Below, in pieces: positions 7,704 through 16,469 of a stretch of 48,682 nucleotides of DNA. The number at the start of each line of letters is the position of its first letter. Position 1 is the first letter of the stretch. The notes under the pieces are model-generated. The model did no database searches. It was not told the origin of the DNA and worked only from the letters and a program-made list of their open reading frames with translations. The DNA lies in assembly GCA_002010665.1 (NCBI GenBank), contig MTON01000023.1, positions 1 to 48,682 on the forward strand. The letters run 5' to 3'. The stretch is from Candidatus Aminicenantes bacterium JdFR-78. GTDB taxonomy: Bacteria > Acidobacteriota > Aminicenantia > JdFR-78. The translations under genes and the position numbers were made by a program.

Positions 7704-7985
7704 TTATATATATTCTATTTTGTAATTCAATAATTCACCTTCTGAGTTTTCCTCGATTTCCTTTACTATCTTATTGAACATTTTTTCAATAGTAATTTTC
7801 TTACTATTAATTGCAACTACTCCAATTTTTGTTCTTTGCCATTTATCTAAAAAGTCTAATTCAGCAATTGAAACATTAAATTTCAATTTGATTTTATCCT
7901 TGAGTTTACTTAGAATTTTCCTTTTTTCTTTTAATGAATGAATATAAGGAAAATAAATTTCAAAAGTAACAAGTCCAATGACCAT
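7704..7985 (-). CDS. DUF503 (YlxP-like) family protein
   Basis: A 93-residue protein with the DUF503 hallmarks: an N-terminal beta strand, then HSLKEKRKILSKLKDKIKLKFNVSIAE, then W-x-x-(T)-x-I-G-V-V-A. It has a ferredoxin-like fold in known structures, with a presumed role in ribosome or translation work. The place between infB and rbfA is the usual one for this family. It starts 11 nt after infB. Confidence 0.88.
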   Translation of the reverse strand: MVIGLVTFEIYFPYIHSLKEKRKILSKLKDKIKLKFNVSIAELDFLDKWQRTKIGVVAINSKKITIEKMFNKIVKEIEENSEGELLNYKIEYI

Positions 7986-7996
7986 TTTTTATAGAT

Positions 7997-9904
7997 TTAT
8001 TGGGGTTTGATTTTTTCTATTTTAAATGATTCTAAAATATCACCCACTTTTATATCATTGAAATTCTCAATTGCAACACCACATTCATAACCTTTTGATA
8101 CTTCATTTACATCTTCTTTAATTCTCTTTAAGGAGGCAATAATACCTTCATAAACCTGAACATTATCCCTAATAACTCTGACCTTTTCCTTGCGAACAAT
8201 CTTCCCATCAGTGACATAGCATCCAGCCACTATTCCTACTTTTGGAACCTTAAAGATTTTTCTAACCTCAGCTGTTCCAAGATAAACTTCCTTTTCTTCT
8301 GGAACAAGCATTCCTGAAATTGCTTTTTTCAGATCTTCTGTAAGTTTATAGATTACATTATAAAAACGGATTTCAACATCCTCTTTCTCAGCGATTTCAA
8401 GAATTTTTCTCGATGGTCTAATGTTAAATGCGATAATCAATCCCTTTGAGGCTGATGCAAGTAATACATCAGACTCAGAAATTGGCCCTGGTGCTGCATG
8501 GATAATTTTTATCTTAACTTTTTCTGTGCTTAAGCGAGGTATAGCATCTAAAAGCACCTCGACTGAGCCCTGAACATCTGCTTTAATAATAAGGGGCAAT
8601 TCTTTTATTTCTCCTTCCTCTATTCTCTTATATAAATCATCAAGGGTTAATCGTCGCGGTCTTATAATTTTCTTCTTTTCCAATTGAGATAAACGGAAAT
8701 TGACTATTTTCTTTGCCTCATCCAAATTAGAAACCACCTGAAAGGAATCCCCAGCAGTTGGAACACTTGTGAAACCTAAAACCTCAACAGGAGTTGATGG
8801 CCCAGCTTCATTTAATCTAGCTCCATTTTCATCAAATAGTGATTTAACTTTTCCATAACTCACTCCAGATGTAAAAGCATCTCCTATCCGAAGAATTCCA
8901 TGCTGAATAATTACAGTCGCAACAGGTCCTCTTTTGGGATCCAGTTTTGCTTCTAAAACTATACCTTGAGCTGGAATATTTGGATTTGCTTTTAATTCAA
9001 GCATTTCCGAAACAAGAAGAATCATTTCTAATAAATCTTTTATGCCAGTTTTTTGTTTTGCTGAGACTTCAACACATACCACATCTCCTCCTAATTCTTC
9101 TGGTACAACTCCATATTTAGCCAGTTGATTCTTTACCTTCCAAGAATCAGCTTCTGGTTTATCTATTTTATTTATTGCGACTAAGATCGGAACATTTGCA
9201 GCTTTTGCGTGATTTATAGCTTCAACTGTTTGAGGCATAACACCATCATCAGCTGCTACAACAAGAACAACCAAGTCAGTTACTTTAGCACCCCGAGCTC
9301 TCATTCTTGTAAATGCCTCATGTCCGGGTGTGTCTATAAAAACAATTGTTTTTCCATTCACGTTTACTTTATATGCTCCAATGTGCTGGGTAATTCCTCC
9401 ACTTTCCTGCTCAACAACATTCGTTTCCCGAATTGCATCGAGGAGTGTAGTTTTACCATGGTCAACATGTCCCATTACAGTAACAATAGGAGCTCGAGGG
9501 ACCAAATTTTCCTTTTTCTCTTCTGCTTTTAAAAGTTGTTCTTCTTCTATACTCATTAATTCAATTTCTATTCCAAATTCTTTACTGATTTCTTCAGCCA
9601 GAGAGGAATCAATACTTTGATTTACGGTCACCAAAAAACCTTTATTGAACAAGCGCTGTATAATATCTTTTGCTTTAATTTGCAATTTATCAGAAAGTTC
9701 TCTTATAGTTATTCCTTCTCTTATTTTTATCTTTTTAAATGGTTTTATATCCTTTTTCTTTTTCACAAAATCTTTAACTTTTTTTGATATTTCTTCACTT
9801 ATCTGACTTTTTGAATCTTTTACTTTTACATTAAGTTGTCTGAGAATATCGATTAATTCTTCGTTTGTTAATCCAATCTCTTTTGCCAATTGAAATACTT
9901 TCAT
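7997..9904 (-). CDS. infB: Translation initiation factor IF-2
   Basis: A 635-residue GTPase that brings fMet-tRNA to the 30S subunit. An IF2_N domain lies at residues 1-50 and a second IF2_N-like domain at about 60-115. The G domain has G1 GHVDHGKT (145-152), G3 DTPGHEAF and G4 NKIDKP. Domains II, III and the C-terminal C1/C2 follow at normal length. It is shorter than E. coli IF2 (about 890 residues) because the linker between the N-domain and G domain is short, as in many AT-rich bacteria. It lies 16 nt after nusA; no ylxR or ylxQ gene lies between. Confidence 0.97.
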   Translation of the reverse strand: MKVFQLAKEIGLTNEELIDILRQLNVKVKDSKSQISEEISKKVKDFVKKKKDIKPFKKIKIREGITIRELSDKLQIKAKDIIQRLFNKGFLVTVNQSIDSSLAEEISKEFGIEIELMSIEEEQLLKAEEKKENLVPRAPIVTVMGHVDHGKTTLLDAIRETNVVEQESGGITQHIGAYKVNVNGKTIVFIDTPGHEAFTRMRARGAKVTDLVVLVVAADDGVMPQTVEAINHAKAANVPILVAINKIDKPEADSWKVKNQLAKYGVVPEELGGDVVCVEVSAKQKTGIKDLLEMILLVSEMLELKANPNIPAQGIVLEAKLDPKRGPVATVIIQHGILRIGDAFTSGVSYGKVKSLFDENGARLNEAGPSTPVEVLGFTSVPTAGDSFQVVSNLDEAKKIVNFRLSQLEKKKIIRPRRLTLDDLYKRIEEGEIKELPLIIKADVQGSVEVLLDAIPRLSTEKVKIKIIHAAPGPISESDVLLASASKGLIIAFNIRPSRKILEIAEKEDVEIRFYNVIYKLTEDLKKAISGMLVPEEKEVYLGTAEVRKIFKVPKVGIVAGCYVTDGKIVRKEKVRVIRDNVQVYEGIIASLKRIKEDVNEVSKGYECGVAIENFNDIKVGDILESFKIEKIKPQ

Positions 9905-9920
9905 TTAATTTCCCTTTATA

Positions 9921-10994
9921 TTATCTTTTTCCTGCCCTGTATGAGAGGTTTTGTTCTTTCTTTTTTTCCTCTTCAGTCTTTATTTCAAGTTTCCAGCCTA
10001 CCAGTTTTGAAGCTAATTTAACATTGCACCCTTTCTTACCAATTGCAAGTGAAAGTTGTTTTTGGGGAACAACTACCTCTATGATTTTTTCTTTATTATC
10101 TAAAATTGTTACTCTGCTTATTTTTGCAGGACTTAAGGCAGATTTTACAAATGTTAATGGATTTTCAGACCATTCTATAACATCTATTCTTTCACCTTTT
10201 AATTCTTTAGTGATTGCTAATATTCTATTTCCTTTCATCCCAATACATGCTCCAACCGGGTCAACATCTTTTTCTTTACTGAAAACAGCAACTTTTGATC
10301 TTTCTCCTGGCTGTCGGGCAATGGCTTTTATCTCAATTGTTCCATCTGCAATTTCAGGGACCTCAAGTTCTAATAATTTCGCCAAAAATTCAGGACTTGT
10401 GCGGGACACTATTATCTGCGGGCCTTTGGATTCCTTTAAAACCCTAATTATTAAAGCTCTAATTCTGTCTCCTCTATTATATGTTTCATTAAATGGTTGT
10501 TCTCTTATTGGTAAAAGCGCTTCTGTTTTATTTACCTCCAGGATAACATTTTCACCCTCAAATCTTCTTACAACGCCACTGATAATTTCCCCAACTCTTT
10601 CTTTATATTCAGAGAAAACTATTTCTTGCTCAGCATCCCTTACTTTCTGGAAGAGAACTTGCTTTGCAGCCTGAGCCGCAATTCTACCCAGGGTTTCAGA
10701 AGGGAGTGTGATTTCAACATACATACCCACTTTTGCATTTGGGTCTATTTTCTTCGCTTCTTCTAGAGAAATTTGAGTTGCTGGATTTTCTGGTTTATCA
10801 ACCACTTCTTTAACTACAAAAACCTTTAATTCATCTTTTTCTGGATTAAAAATTACATTTATTTTCTCATCTTTTCCAAAATATTTAGAAGAAGCTGCAA
10901 TTAAAGCTTCCTCCAGTGCTTTTACAATACGGGAAGGATGCACTCCTCTCTCGCGACTCAATTGTTCTATAGTTAGCCATAATTTTTTTGGCAT
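9921..10994 (-). CDS. nusA: Transcription termination/antitermination factor NusA
   Basis: A 357-residue protein with the NusA N-terminal RNA-polymerase-binding domain (about 1-125), an S1 domain (about 130-200; GEIISGVVRRFEGENVILE) and two KH domains. PGERSKVAV and DPVGACIGMKGNRI mark KH1 and AIGKKGCNVKLASKL marks KH2. It lacks the C-terminal acidic repeats found in E. coli, as most bacterial NusA do. It is the first gene of the operon; rimP, often upstream, is absent. A strong promoter lies 34 bases before the ATG and an AGGATAGGTG ribosome site precedes it. Confidence 0.96.
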   Translation of the reverse strand: MPKKLWLTIEQLSRERGVHPSRIVKALEEALIAASSKYFGKDEKINVIFNPEKDELKVFVVKEVVDKPENPATQISLEEAKKIDPNAKVGMYVEITLPSETLGRIAAQAAKQVLFQKVRDAEQEIVFSEYKERVGEIISGVVRRFEGENVILEVNKTEALLPIREQPFNETYNRGDRIRALIIRVLKESKGPQIIVSRTSPEFLAKLLELEVPEIADGTIEIKAIARQPGERSKVAVFSKEKDVDPVGACIGMKGNRILAITKELKGERIDVIEWSENPLTFVKSALSPAKISRVTILDNKEKIIEVVVPQKQLSLAIGKKGCNVKLASKLVGWKLEIKTEEEKKKEQNLSYRAGKR

Positions 10995-11027
10995 ATTTAT
11001 ACACCTATCCTCTTTTTGAAGAATGTA

Positions 11028-11056
11028 ATTATAATGAATAGATTAATTAAATGCAA
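11028..11056 (-). promoter_or_regulatory. Promoter of the nusA-infB operon
   Basis: Read on the minus strand, TTGCAT (11056-11051) is separated by exactly 17 nt from a perfect TATAAT (11033-11028). It is 34 nt upstream of the nusA ATG. It is back to back with the tRNA-Leu promoter at 11082-11110. Confidence 0.8.
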
Positions 11057-11081
11057 GGAAAATATGTTATTGAAATAGAAT

Positions 11082-11110
11082 TTGACAGATTATGGAAAAT
11101 TAAATAGAAT
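11082..11110 (+). promoter_or_regulatory. Promoter of tRNA-Leu
   Basis: A consensus TTGACA (11082-11087), 17-nt spacer and TAGAAT (11105-11110). The mature tRNA 5' end is 12 nt further on. It may also feed mreB. Confidence 0.8.
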
Positions 11111-11121
11111 TTCCTATGGAT

Positions 11122-11207
11122 GCCGGAGTGGTGAAATTGGCAGACACGCTGGACTCAAAATCCAGTCCTGGGCGACCAGGGTGTGGGTTCGAATCCCACC
11201 TCCGGCA
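11122..11207 (+). tRNA. tRNA-Leu (CAA anticodon)
   Basis: An 86-nt class II tRNA. The acceptor stem GCCGGAG (11122-11128) pairs with CTCCGGC (11200-11206), with discriminator A at 11207. The anticodon stem CTGGA/TCCAG encloses the loop CTCAAAA, anticodon CAA. A long variable arm and the GGTTCGAATCC T-arm are present. The 3' CCA is not encoded. It reads UUG codons. Confidence 0.97.
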
Positions 11208-11314
11208 TTCAATTAGTCCTTCGTTAAACTAATTCTTGCAAACATGCATTATCTCATTTAAAATATAGCTTCCGATGAAACATGAATTTTTTATTATAAG
11301 GAAAAGGATATAAA

Positions 11315-12343
11315 GTGGGATTTTATTCTTGGATAAAGGATAGACTTTCAGCAGATTTGGCAATTGATCTTGGGACTGCAAATACTTTGGTTTATGTTAA
11401 GGGGAAGGGTGTAGTGGTTAATGAACCCTCTATAGTAGTTCTCGATAAGAATACTGGAAGACCAGAAGCAGTTGGTAGACTCGCGAAGGAAATGCTTGGA
11501 AAAACTCCAAATAGTATTATTGCTGTTAAACCTCTTCGAGATGGTGTGATTGCGGATTTTGAAGTTGCAGAAAAAATGATTGAATATTTTATCAAAAAGG
11601 CTTTAGAGAAAAATCGATGGGTAAGACCGAGAATCGTCATAAGCATACCAACAGGAATAACACAGGTTGAGAGAAGAGCAGTAAAAGATGTAGCCCTTCG
11701 TGCTAGGGCAAGTGAGGTTTATCTGGTGGAGCAACCAATGTCTGCAGCGGTTGGGGCAGGACTTCCCATATGGGAACCAACAGGAAATATGATAGTTGAT
11801 ATTGGAGGAGGCACAACTGATATAGCAGTTATCTCACTAGCTGGTGTGGTTTTTAATCATTCAATAAGAATTGCAGGTAATGAAATGGATGAGGCTATAA
11901 TTCAATATTTAAAAAAGAAATATAATCTTTTAATAGGGGATAGAACAGCAGAAAATGTAAAAATTCAAATAGGTTCAGCTTATCCCCTTGAAGAGCCTAT
12001 GACAATGGAGATAAAAGGAAGAGATTTGAGAGATGGAATACCAAAGGTGGTTGTGGTGGATGATCAGGAAATAAGAGAGGCTCTGGAAGGGGTAATTTCA
12101 ACCATTATTAATGCAATAAAAGTTGCCCTTGAAAAAACTCCTCCTGAATTGGCAGCAGATATAATAGACAGAGGAATTATTCTGACAGGTGGAGGTTCAT
12201 TATTAAGAAATTTTGACAAAAGGTTGAGAGAGGAAACCCAACTTCCAATTTTCAGAACAGAAGATCCTTTCACCTCAGTGGTTATTGGAGCTGGGAAATT
12301 ACTTGAAGATGTAAAACTTTTAAAGAAAATATCTGTTTCTTGA
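11315..12343 (+). CDS. mreB: Rod shape-determining protein MreB
   Basis: A 342-residue actin homologue that positions the elongation machinery on the inner face of the membrane. The ATP-binding phosphate-1 motif AIDLGTANTLVY, phosphate-2 motif IVDIGGGTTDIAV and adenosine motif GIILTGGGSLLRN are all intact. The short amphipathic N-terminus (GFYSWIKDRL) would anchor it to the membrane. The start is GTG at 11315, with AAGGAAAAGGA upstream. It heads the mreBCD-mrdA-rodA cluster. Confidence 0.97.
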   Translation: MGFYSWIKDRLSADLAIDLGTANTLVYVKGKGVVVNEPSIVVLDKNTGRPEAVGRLAKEMLGKTPNSIIAVKPLRDGVIADFEVAEKMIEYFIKKALEKNRWVRPRIVISIPTGITQVERRAVKDVALRARASEVYLVEQPMSAAVGAGLPIWEPTGNMIVDIGGGTTDIAVISLAGVVFNHSIRIAGNEMDEAIIQYLKKKYNLLIGDRTAENVKIQIGSAYPLEEPMTMEIKGRDLRDGIPKVVVVDDQEIREALEGVISTIINAIKVALEKTPPELAADIIDRGIILTGGGSLLRNFDKRLREETQLPIFRTEDPFTSVVIGAGKLLEDVKLLKKISVS

Positions 12344-12354
12344 TTTTTTAATTT

Positions 12355-13155
12355 ATGTTATTTACTTTTTCTAAAAGAAAAAAAGTTCTCCTCTTTATTG
12401 GACTCCTTATTTTGCATTTAGTAATAATTTCCATTCAAGTTCCCTTGGGAAGAGAAGTAAGTTTTATTTTTAAGAAGAACATTTTTGCAGTTTTTTCTAC
12501 AATACAAAATTTTGTTTATAAGTCATATTCATTTTCAAAAAATTTATGGAAAAACTATATTTATTTAAGAGATACTTCACAAGAAAAAACAAAACTTGAA
12601 AAAGAAAATTTAAGGTTAAGGGCTGAAAATTGGCTTTTGAATATGGAATTAAAAAAGATTAAGAAAATAAAGAGTCTCGCTCAACCTAATTTTATAATAG
12701 CAGAGGTGATTGGAATAGATTCAATGAATATATTTAAAAGTTTAATTATAAATAAGGGGCGCTCGGACGGAATAAGAAAAAATCTTCCAGTTCTTGATGA
12801 AAATCACGATCTTGTTGGAAAAATTGTTGAACCTATCTCGGATAATCAAGCCACAGTTCAACTAATTACAGATGTTGAGAGTGGTGTTGGTTCAATAACA
12901 TCTGAAACAAAGGCAATAGGTGTACTTACAGGGAATTTAACTAAGAAGTGTTTTTTTAAATATATCTATCGAACTCAGGAGATTCATAAAGGGGAAGAGG
13001 TCCTCACATCTGGAATGGATGGAATATTTCCCAGGGGAATCAAAATTGGAAGAATTACAAAAATTAAACAGGGAAAAGATTTATTTAAAGTAATTGAAGT
13101 TACTCCTTATTTTCAACTTAATAAATTAGAGAATTTATTGGTGCTAATGAAATGA
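12355..13155 (+). CDS. mreC: Rod shape-determining protein MreC
   Basis: A 266-residue protein with one N-terminal membrane helix (about 8-28), a coiled coil (about 70-105) and a periplasmic double beta-domain. The latter has the family motifs NKGRSDGIRKNLPV and TSGMDGIFPRGIKIG. It bridges cytoplasmic MreB with PBP2 in the periplasm. It starts 11 nt after mreB and overlaps mreD by ATGA (13152-13155). Confidence 0.93.
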   Translation: MLFTFSKRKKVLLFIGLLILHLVIISIQVPLGREVSFIFKKNIFAVFSTIQNFVYKSYSFSKNLWKNYIYLRDTSQEKTKLEKENLRLRAENWLLNMELKKIKKIKSLAQPNFIIAEVIGIDSMNIFKSLIINKGRSDGIRKNLPVLDENHDLVGKIVEPISDNQATVQLITDVESGVGSITSETKAIGVLTGNLTKKCFFKYIYRTQEIHKGEEVLTSGMDGIFPRGIKIGRITKIKQGKDLFKVIEVTPYFQLNKLENLLVLMK

Positions 13156-13619
13156 AAAAAATAATAGGGATTGGATTAGGACTAATAATAGCTTTTCTCA
13201 TACAGACTTCCTTATTAAAAGTAAATTTACCCCTTTTACATTTAATAGACTTTTTCTCTATTTTTGTAATTTACTTTGCTTTAAATGGTGGAGAAATGCA
13301 AGGGATGTTAACAGGGACAGTTTCTGGCTTAGTGCAGGATTCATTCACTTATTCCATTTTTGGGATAAGTGGTTTTTCAAAAACAGCCCTTGGATTTTTT
13401 ATGGGCTTAATCAGTTCAATGATTGAAACAACACATCTCGTTGTTCTTTTTCCACTCATTTTTATCGGTGTACTATTTGATATTATTATAAATTATCTTC
13501 TTTGTTTCTTGATCGGAATTGAGACAAAATTTAGTCTTAAAATTTTATTTTTTCAACCCTTGCTTACCGCTATATTAGGGTGTATTATTCTCAAAATAAT
13601 TTATAGATTTAGAAAATGA
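13152..13619 (+). CDS. mreD: Rod shape-determining protein MreD
   Basis: A 155-residue, very hydrophobic protein with about five membrane helices. The typical MreD stretch GTVSGLVQDSF (G-x-x-x-G-L-x-x-D) is present. It is an inner-membrane partner of MreC and the RodA/PBP2 pair. It is coupled to both neighbours by ATGA overlaps (13152-13155 and 13616-13619). Confidence 0.9.
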   Translation: MKKIIGIGLGLIIAFLIQTSLLKVNLPLLHLIDFFSIFVIYFALNGGEMQGMLTGTVSGLVQDSFTYSIFGISGFSKTALGFFMGLISSMIETTHLVVLFPLIFIGVLFDIIINYLLCFLIGIETKFSLKILFFQPLLTAILGCIILKIIYRFRK

Positions 13620-15400
13620 AGGTATATGAAGATTTAACCCCTCTTAAAAGAAGATCTAAGGTGACTTTTTATCTAATCACTTTTATTTTTATCTGTATGA
13701 TAATTCTGTTTTGGAAAATTCAAATTCTTGATCATAATAAATACATTCTTCTTGCAGAAAGAAACAGAATAAGAGAGGAGAATTTAACTGCCTCTCGGGG
13801 TTTAATAAAAGATAGAAACGGAATAATATTAGCTGAAAATAGAGCTTCATTTAATGTTTCCATAATTAGAGAGAATTGTATAAATATTAATAAATCCTTG
13901 AAGCGGATTTCAAAATTGTTAGGAATTGAGGAGAATGTATTAAAAGAAAGGATAAATCAATACAAATTTTATCCTGATTTCAAACCAATAATAATAAAAG
14001 AAAATCTAACAATGGAAGATATTGCAAAAATTGAAGCCCTGAAAAATGAATTTCCTGAACTGGTCATTCAATTTGAGCCAAAAAGATATTATCCTTTTCA
14101 TGAAATTGGAGCACATATAATAGGTTATGTCCAAGAAATCTCAAGCAAGGAATTGAGGGATCCGAGATTTAAGAGTTTTAAAATGGGGGATATAATTGGA
14201 AAATCTGGTATTGAGAAAAAATATGATTCATATTTGCGAGGAAAGGATGGAAAATTAAGAAAAATAGTGGACAGCAGAGGCAGATTTATTAAGGAATTAA
14301 ATCGAGTTGAACCCAAAGCTGGAAAGGATGTTATCTTGACCATAGATTTCGATTTACAAAAAAAATCCGAGGAACTTATGGGAGGAAGAGAAGGTGCAAT
14401 TATTATACTCAACCCTAAAAATGGTGAGATTTTAGCAATGGCAAGTAGTCCGAGCTATGACCCAAATAAATTTGTGGGAAGATTTAATAAAAAAGAATGG
14501 GAAAAATTAGTGAAAGACGAGAAAGCACCTTTGGAGAATAGAGCAATAAGAGGTCTTTATGCCCCAGGTTCAATTTTTAAACTTACTATTGCTCTTGCTG
14601 GATTAGAAGAAGGAATTATAAATCCATATTCAACTTTTTATTGTGGAGGAAAAACTTACTTTTATAATAAGGAATTTTCCTGTTGGAATAAAGGAGGCCA
14701 TGGGAAAGTTAATCTTTACAATGCAATAAGGCATTCCTGCAACATATATTTCTATAATCTTGGGAATAAGCTGGGTATTGAAAAAATTGATGTCTGGGCA
14801 TCAGCGCTTGGCTTTGGAAAACCAACTGGAGTGGATTTACCCGGAGAGAAAAGAGGACTAATTCCGTCTCCCCGCTGGAAAGAAATGATATTTCATACTC
14901 CATGGTTTCCAGGAGAAACAATTTCCCTTTCTATAGGGCAGGGACCATTGTTGGTTACTCCACTTCAGATTGCGGTTCACACTGCTATAATTGCAAATAG
15001 AGGCCGAAAAATTGTTCCTCATCTGGTAAAATCTTTGAAAAAAAACTCCAATGAAAGGGTAAAAGTCAAAAAGAAATTTTTTGAGTTAGTGATAAAAGGA
15101 ATGTGGGAAGCAGTGAATTTGGAAGGAACAGGTAGATTAGCTAAATTAGAGGGCTTTAATATTTGCGGGAAGACAGGTTCGACTCAACTCGTAAGCAGGA
15201 GAGGCAAAGAAAATAGTGAGATAAAGACTCATTCCTGGTTTACTGGTTTTGCTCCAAGAAATGACCCAGAGGTTGTAATCACTGTTATTGTGGAATATGG
15301 AGGTATGGGTGGAGAAACCGCCGCTCCTATTGCAAAAGAGTTATTTAGATTATATAAAGAAAAATACAGAGAAAAAAATGGATTTAAAAAGAATTATTGA
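13616..15400 (+). CDS. mrdA: Penicillin-binding protein 2 (elongasome DD-transpeptidase)
   Basis: A 594-residue class B PBP with one N-terminal membrane helix (about 15-38), a pedestal/dimerisation domain (about 50-215) and a transpeptidase domain. Catalytic motifs are SxxK with Ser319 (GSIFKLT), SxN (SCN) and KTG (GKTGSTQ). It cross-links peptidoglycan during elongation in partnership with RodA, which follows and overlaps its 3' end by 23 nt. Confidence 0.95.
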   Translation: MKVYEDLTPLKRRSKVTFYLITFIFICMIILFWKIQILDHNKYILLAERNRIREENLTASRGLIKDRNGIILAENRASFNVSIIRENCININKSLKRISKLLGIEENVLKERINQYKFYPDFKPIIIKENLTMEDIAKIEALKNEFPELVIQFEPKRYYPFHEIGAHIIGYVQEISSKELRDPRFKSFKMGDIIGKSGIEKKYDSYLRGKDGKLRKIVDSRGRFIKELNRVEPKAGKDVILTIDFDLQKKSEELMGGREGAIIILNPKNGEILAMASSPSYDPNKFVGRFNKKEWEKLVKDEKAPLENRAIRGLYAPGSIFKLTIALAGLEEGIINPYSTFYCGGKTYFYNKEFSCWNKGGHGKVNLYNAIRHSCNIYFYNLGNKLGIEKIDVWASALGFGKPTGVDLPGEKRGLIPSPRWKEMIFHTPWFPGETISLSIGQGPLLVTPLQIAVHTAIIANRGRKIVPHLVKSLKKNSNERVKVKKKFFELVIKGMWEAVNLEGTGRLAKLEGFNICGKTGSTQLVSRRGKENSEIKTHSWFTGFAPRNDPEVVITVIVEYGGMGGETAAPIAKELFRLYKEKYREKNGFKKNY

Positions 15401-16469
15401 TTATTTTGACTGGGCATTATTGGGTGTAGCCTTAATGATTTCTGTAATCGGAGTTTTAGCTATTCACAGTTCTACGCATTATATTAGTAACGAGTTTTAT
15501 GTGAGACAAATTATATGGATAATTATAGGTTTGATATCACTTTTTTTAATTGTTAGTGTAGATTACAATTATCTAATAAATTATTCTCCTTATTTTTACT
15601 TTTCTATGCTTTTTATTCTTATTTTAATGTTATTATTTGGGAATAAAATAGGAGGTTCAAGAAGCTGGTTAAATTTAAAATTATTTAATATTCAGCCATC
15701 AGAATTTACAAAAATAGCCATAATTTTATTCCTGATATATATTTTATCTCATTCCCGATGGGATTATATTTCTTGGAGAGATAAATTAATGGGAAGCTTT
15801 GTGGTTTTAACTCCAGTAATATTAGTTGCTCTTCAGCCTGATCTGGGAACTGCGATGACATATCTTCCAGTTTATTTTGGAGCCCTATTTATTACAGGAT
15901 TTGATAGGAAAATTATAGCTACTATTCTAATAGTTTTAATTTTTTTTGGGGCTATAAGCTGGCTTTTTCTTCTTAAAGATTATCAAAAACAGAGAATAAT
16001 TGTTTTTCTTTTTCCGGGTAAAGATCCTTTAAAAACCGGGTATCATGTCATTCAATCAAAAATTGCAATTGGTTCTGGTGGTTTTTTAGGAAAAGGTTAT
16101 AAAAAGGGCACTCAAAGCCAGTTGAGATTTTTACCCGCAAGACATACTGACTTCATACTATCTGTTATTGGCGAAGAATTTGGTTATGTAGGGATTTTTA
16201 TTTTATTGAGTCTTTATTTTTTGTTATTTTATAAGATTTTTAATTCAATTAAAGAAGCTAAAGACCGAACAGGAATTTATTTGGTTTATTTTGTGGGAAT
16301 TTTACTTTTTTTCCAATTTTTTGTTAATGGTATGATGGTTATTGGATTTTTTCCTATAGCAGGTATACCAATGCCTTTGCTAAGTTATGGTGGTTCATCA
16401 CTTTTGACAACATATATTTTTATTGGTTTGATTATTAACGTAAAAATGAGAAAATTTATATATGGGTAA
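15378..16469 (+). CDS. rodA: Rod shape-determining protein RodA (SEDS peptidoglycan glycosyltransferase)
   Basis: The frame is open from 15288, but the RodA N-terminus MDLKRIIDYFDWALL starts at the ATG at 15378, giving 363 residues. About ten membrane helices are predicted. SEDS motifs include GGSRSWLNL, QPSEF(T)KIA, LQPDLGTA with the catalytic-region Asp, LPARHTDFILSVIGEEFG and the C-terminal PLLSYGGSS. It polymerises lipid II with PBP2. It overlaps mrdA by 23 nt and the next gene by 8 nt. Confidence 0.95.
   Translation: MDLKRIIDYFDWALLGVALMISVIGVLAIHSSTHYISNEFYVRQIIWIIIGLISLFLIVSVDYNYLINYSPYFYFSMLFILILMLLFGNKIGGSRSWLNLKLFNIQPSEFTKIAIILFLIYILSHSRWDYISWRDKLMGSFVVLTPVILVALQPDLGTAMTYLPVYFGALFITGFDRKIIATILIVLIFFGAISWLFLLKDYQKQRIIVFLFPGKDPLKTGYHVIQSKIAIGSGGFLGKGYKKGTQSQLRFLPARHTDFILSVIGEEFGYVGIFILLSLYFLLFYKIFNSIKEAKDRTGIYLVYFVGILLFFQFFVNGMMVIGFFPIAGIPMPLLSYGGSSLLTTYIFIGLIINVKMRKFIYG

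Noticed and set aside
9865-10674. A 269-codon plus-strand open frame opposite nusA
   Set aside because: NusA is unmistakable on the other strand; this product has no recognisable domain and no ribosome site.
11211-11234. Hairpin after tRNA-Leu (AATTAGT/ACTAATT)
   Set aside because: A seven-pair AT-rich stem, ten-base loop and no U-tract: too weak to call a terminator.
15288-15377. Upstream extension of RodA
   Set aside because: It lies inside mrdA in another frame; the conserved RodA N-terminus begins at the ATG at 15378.
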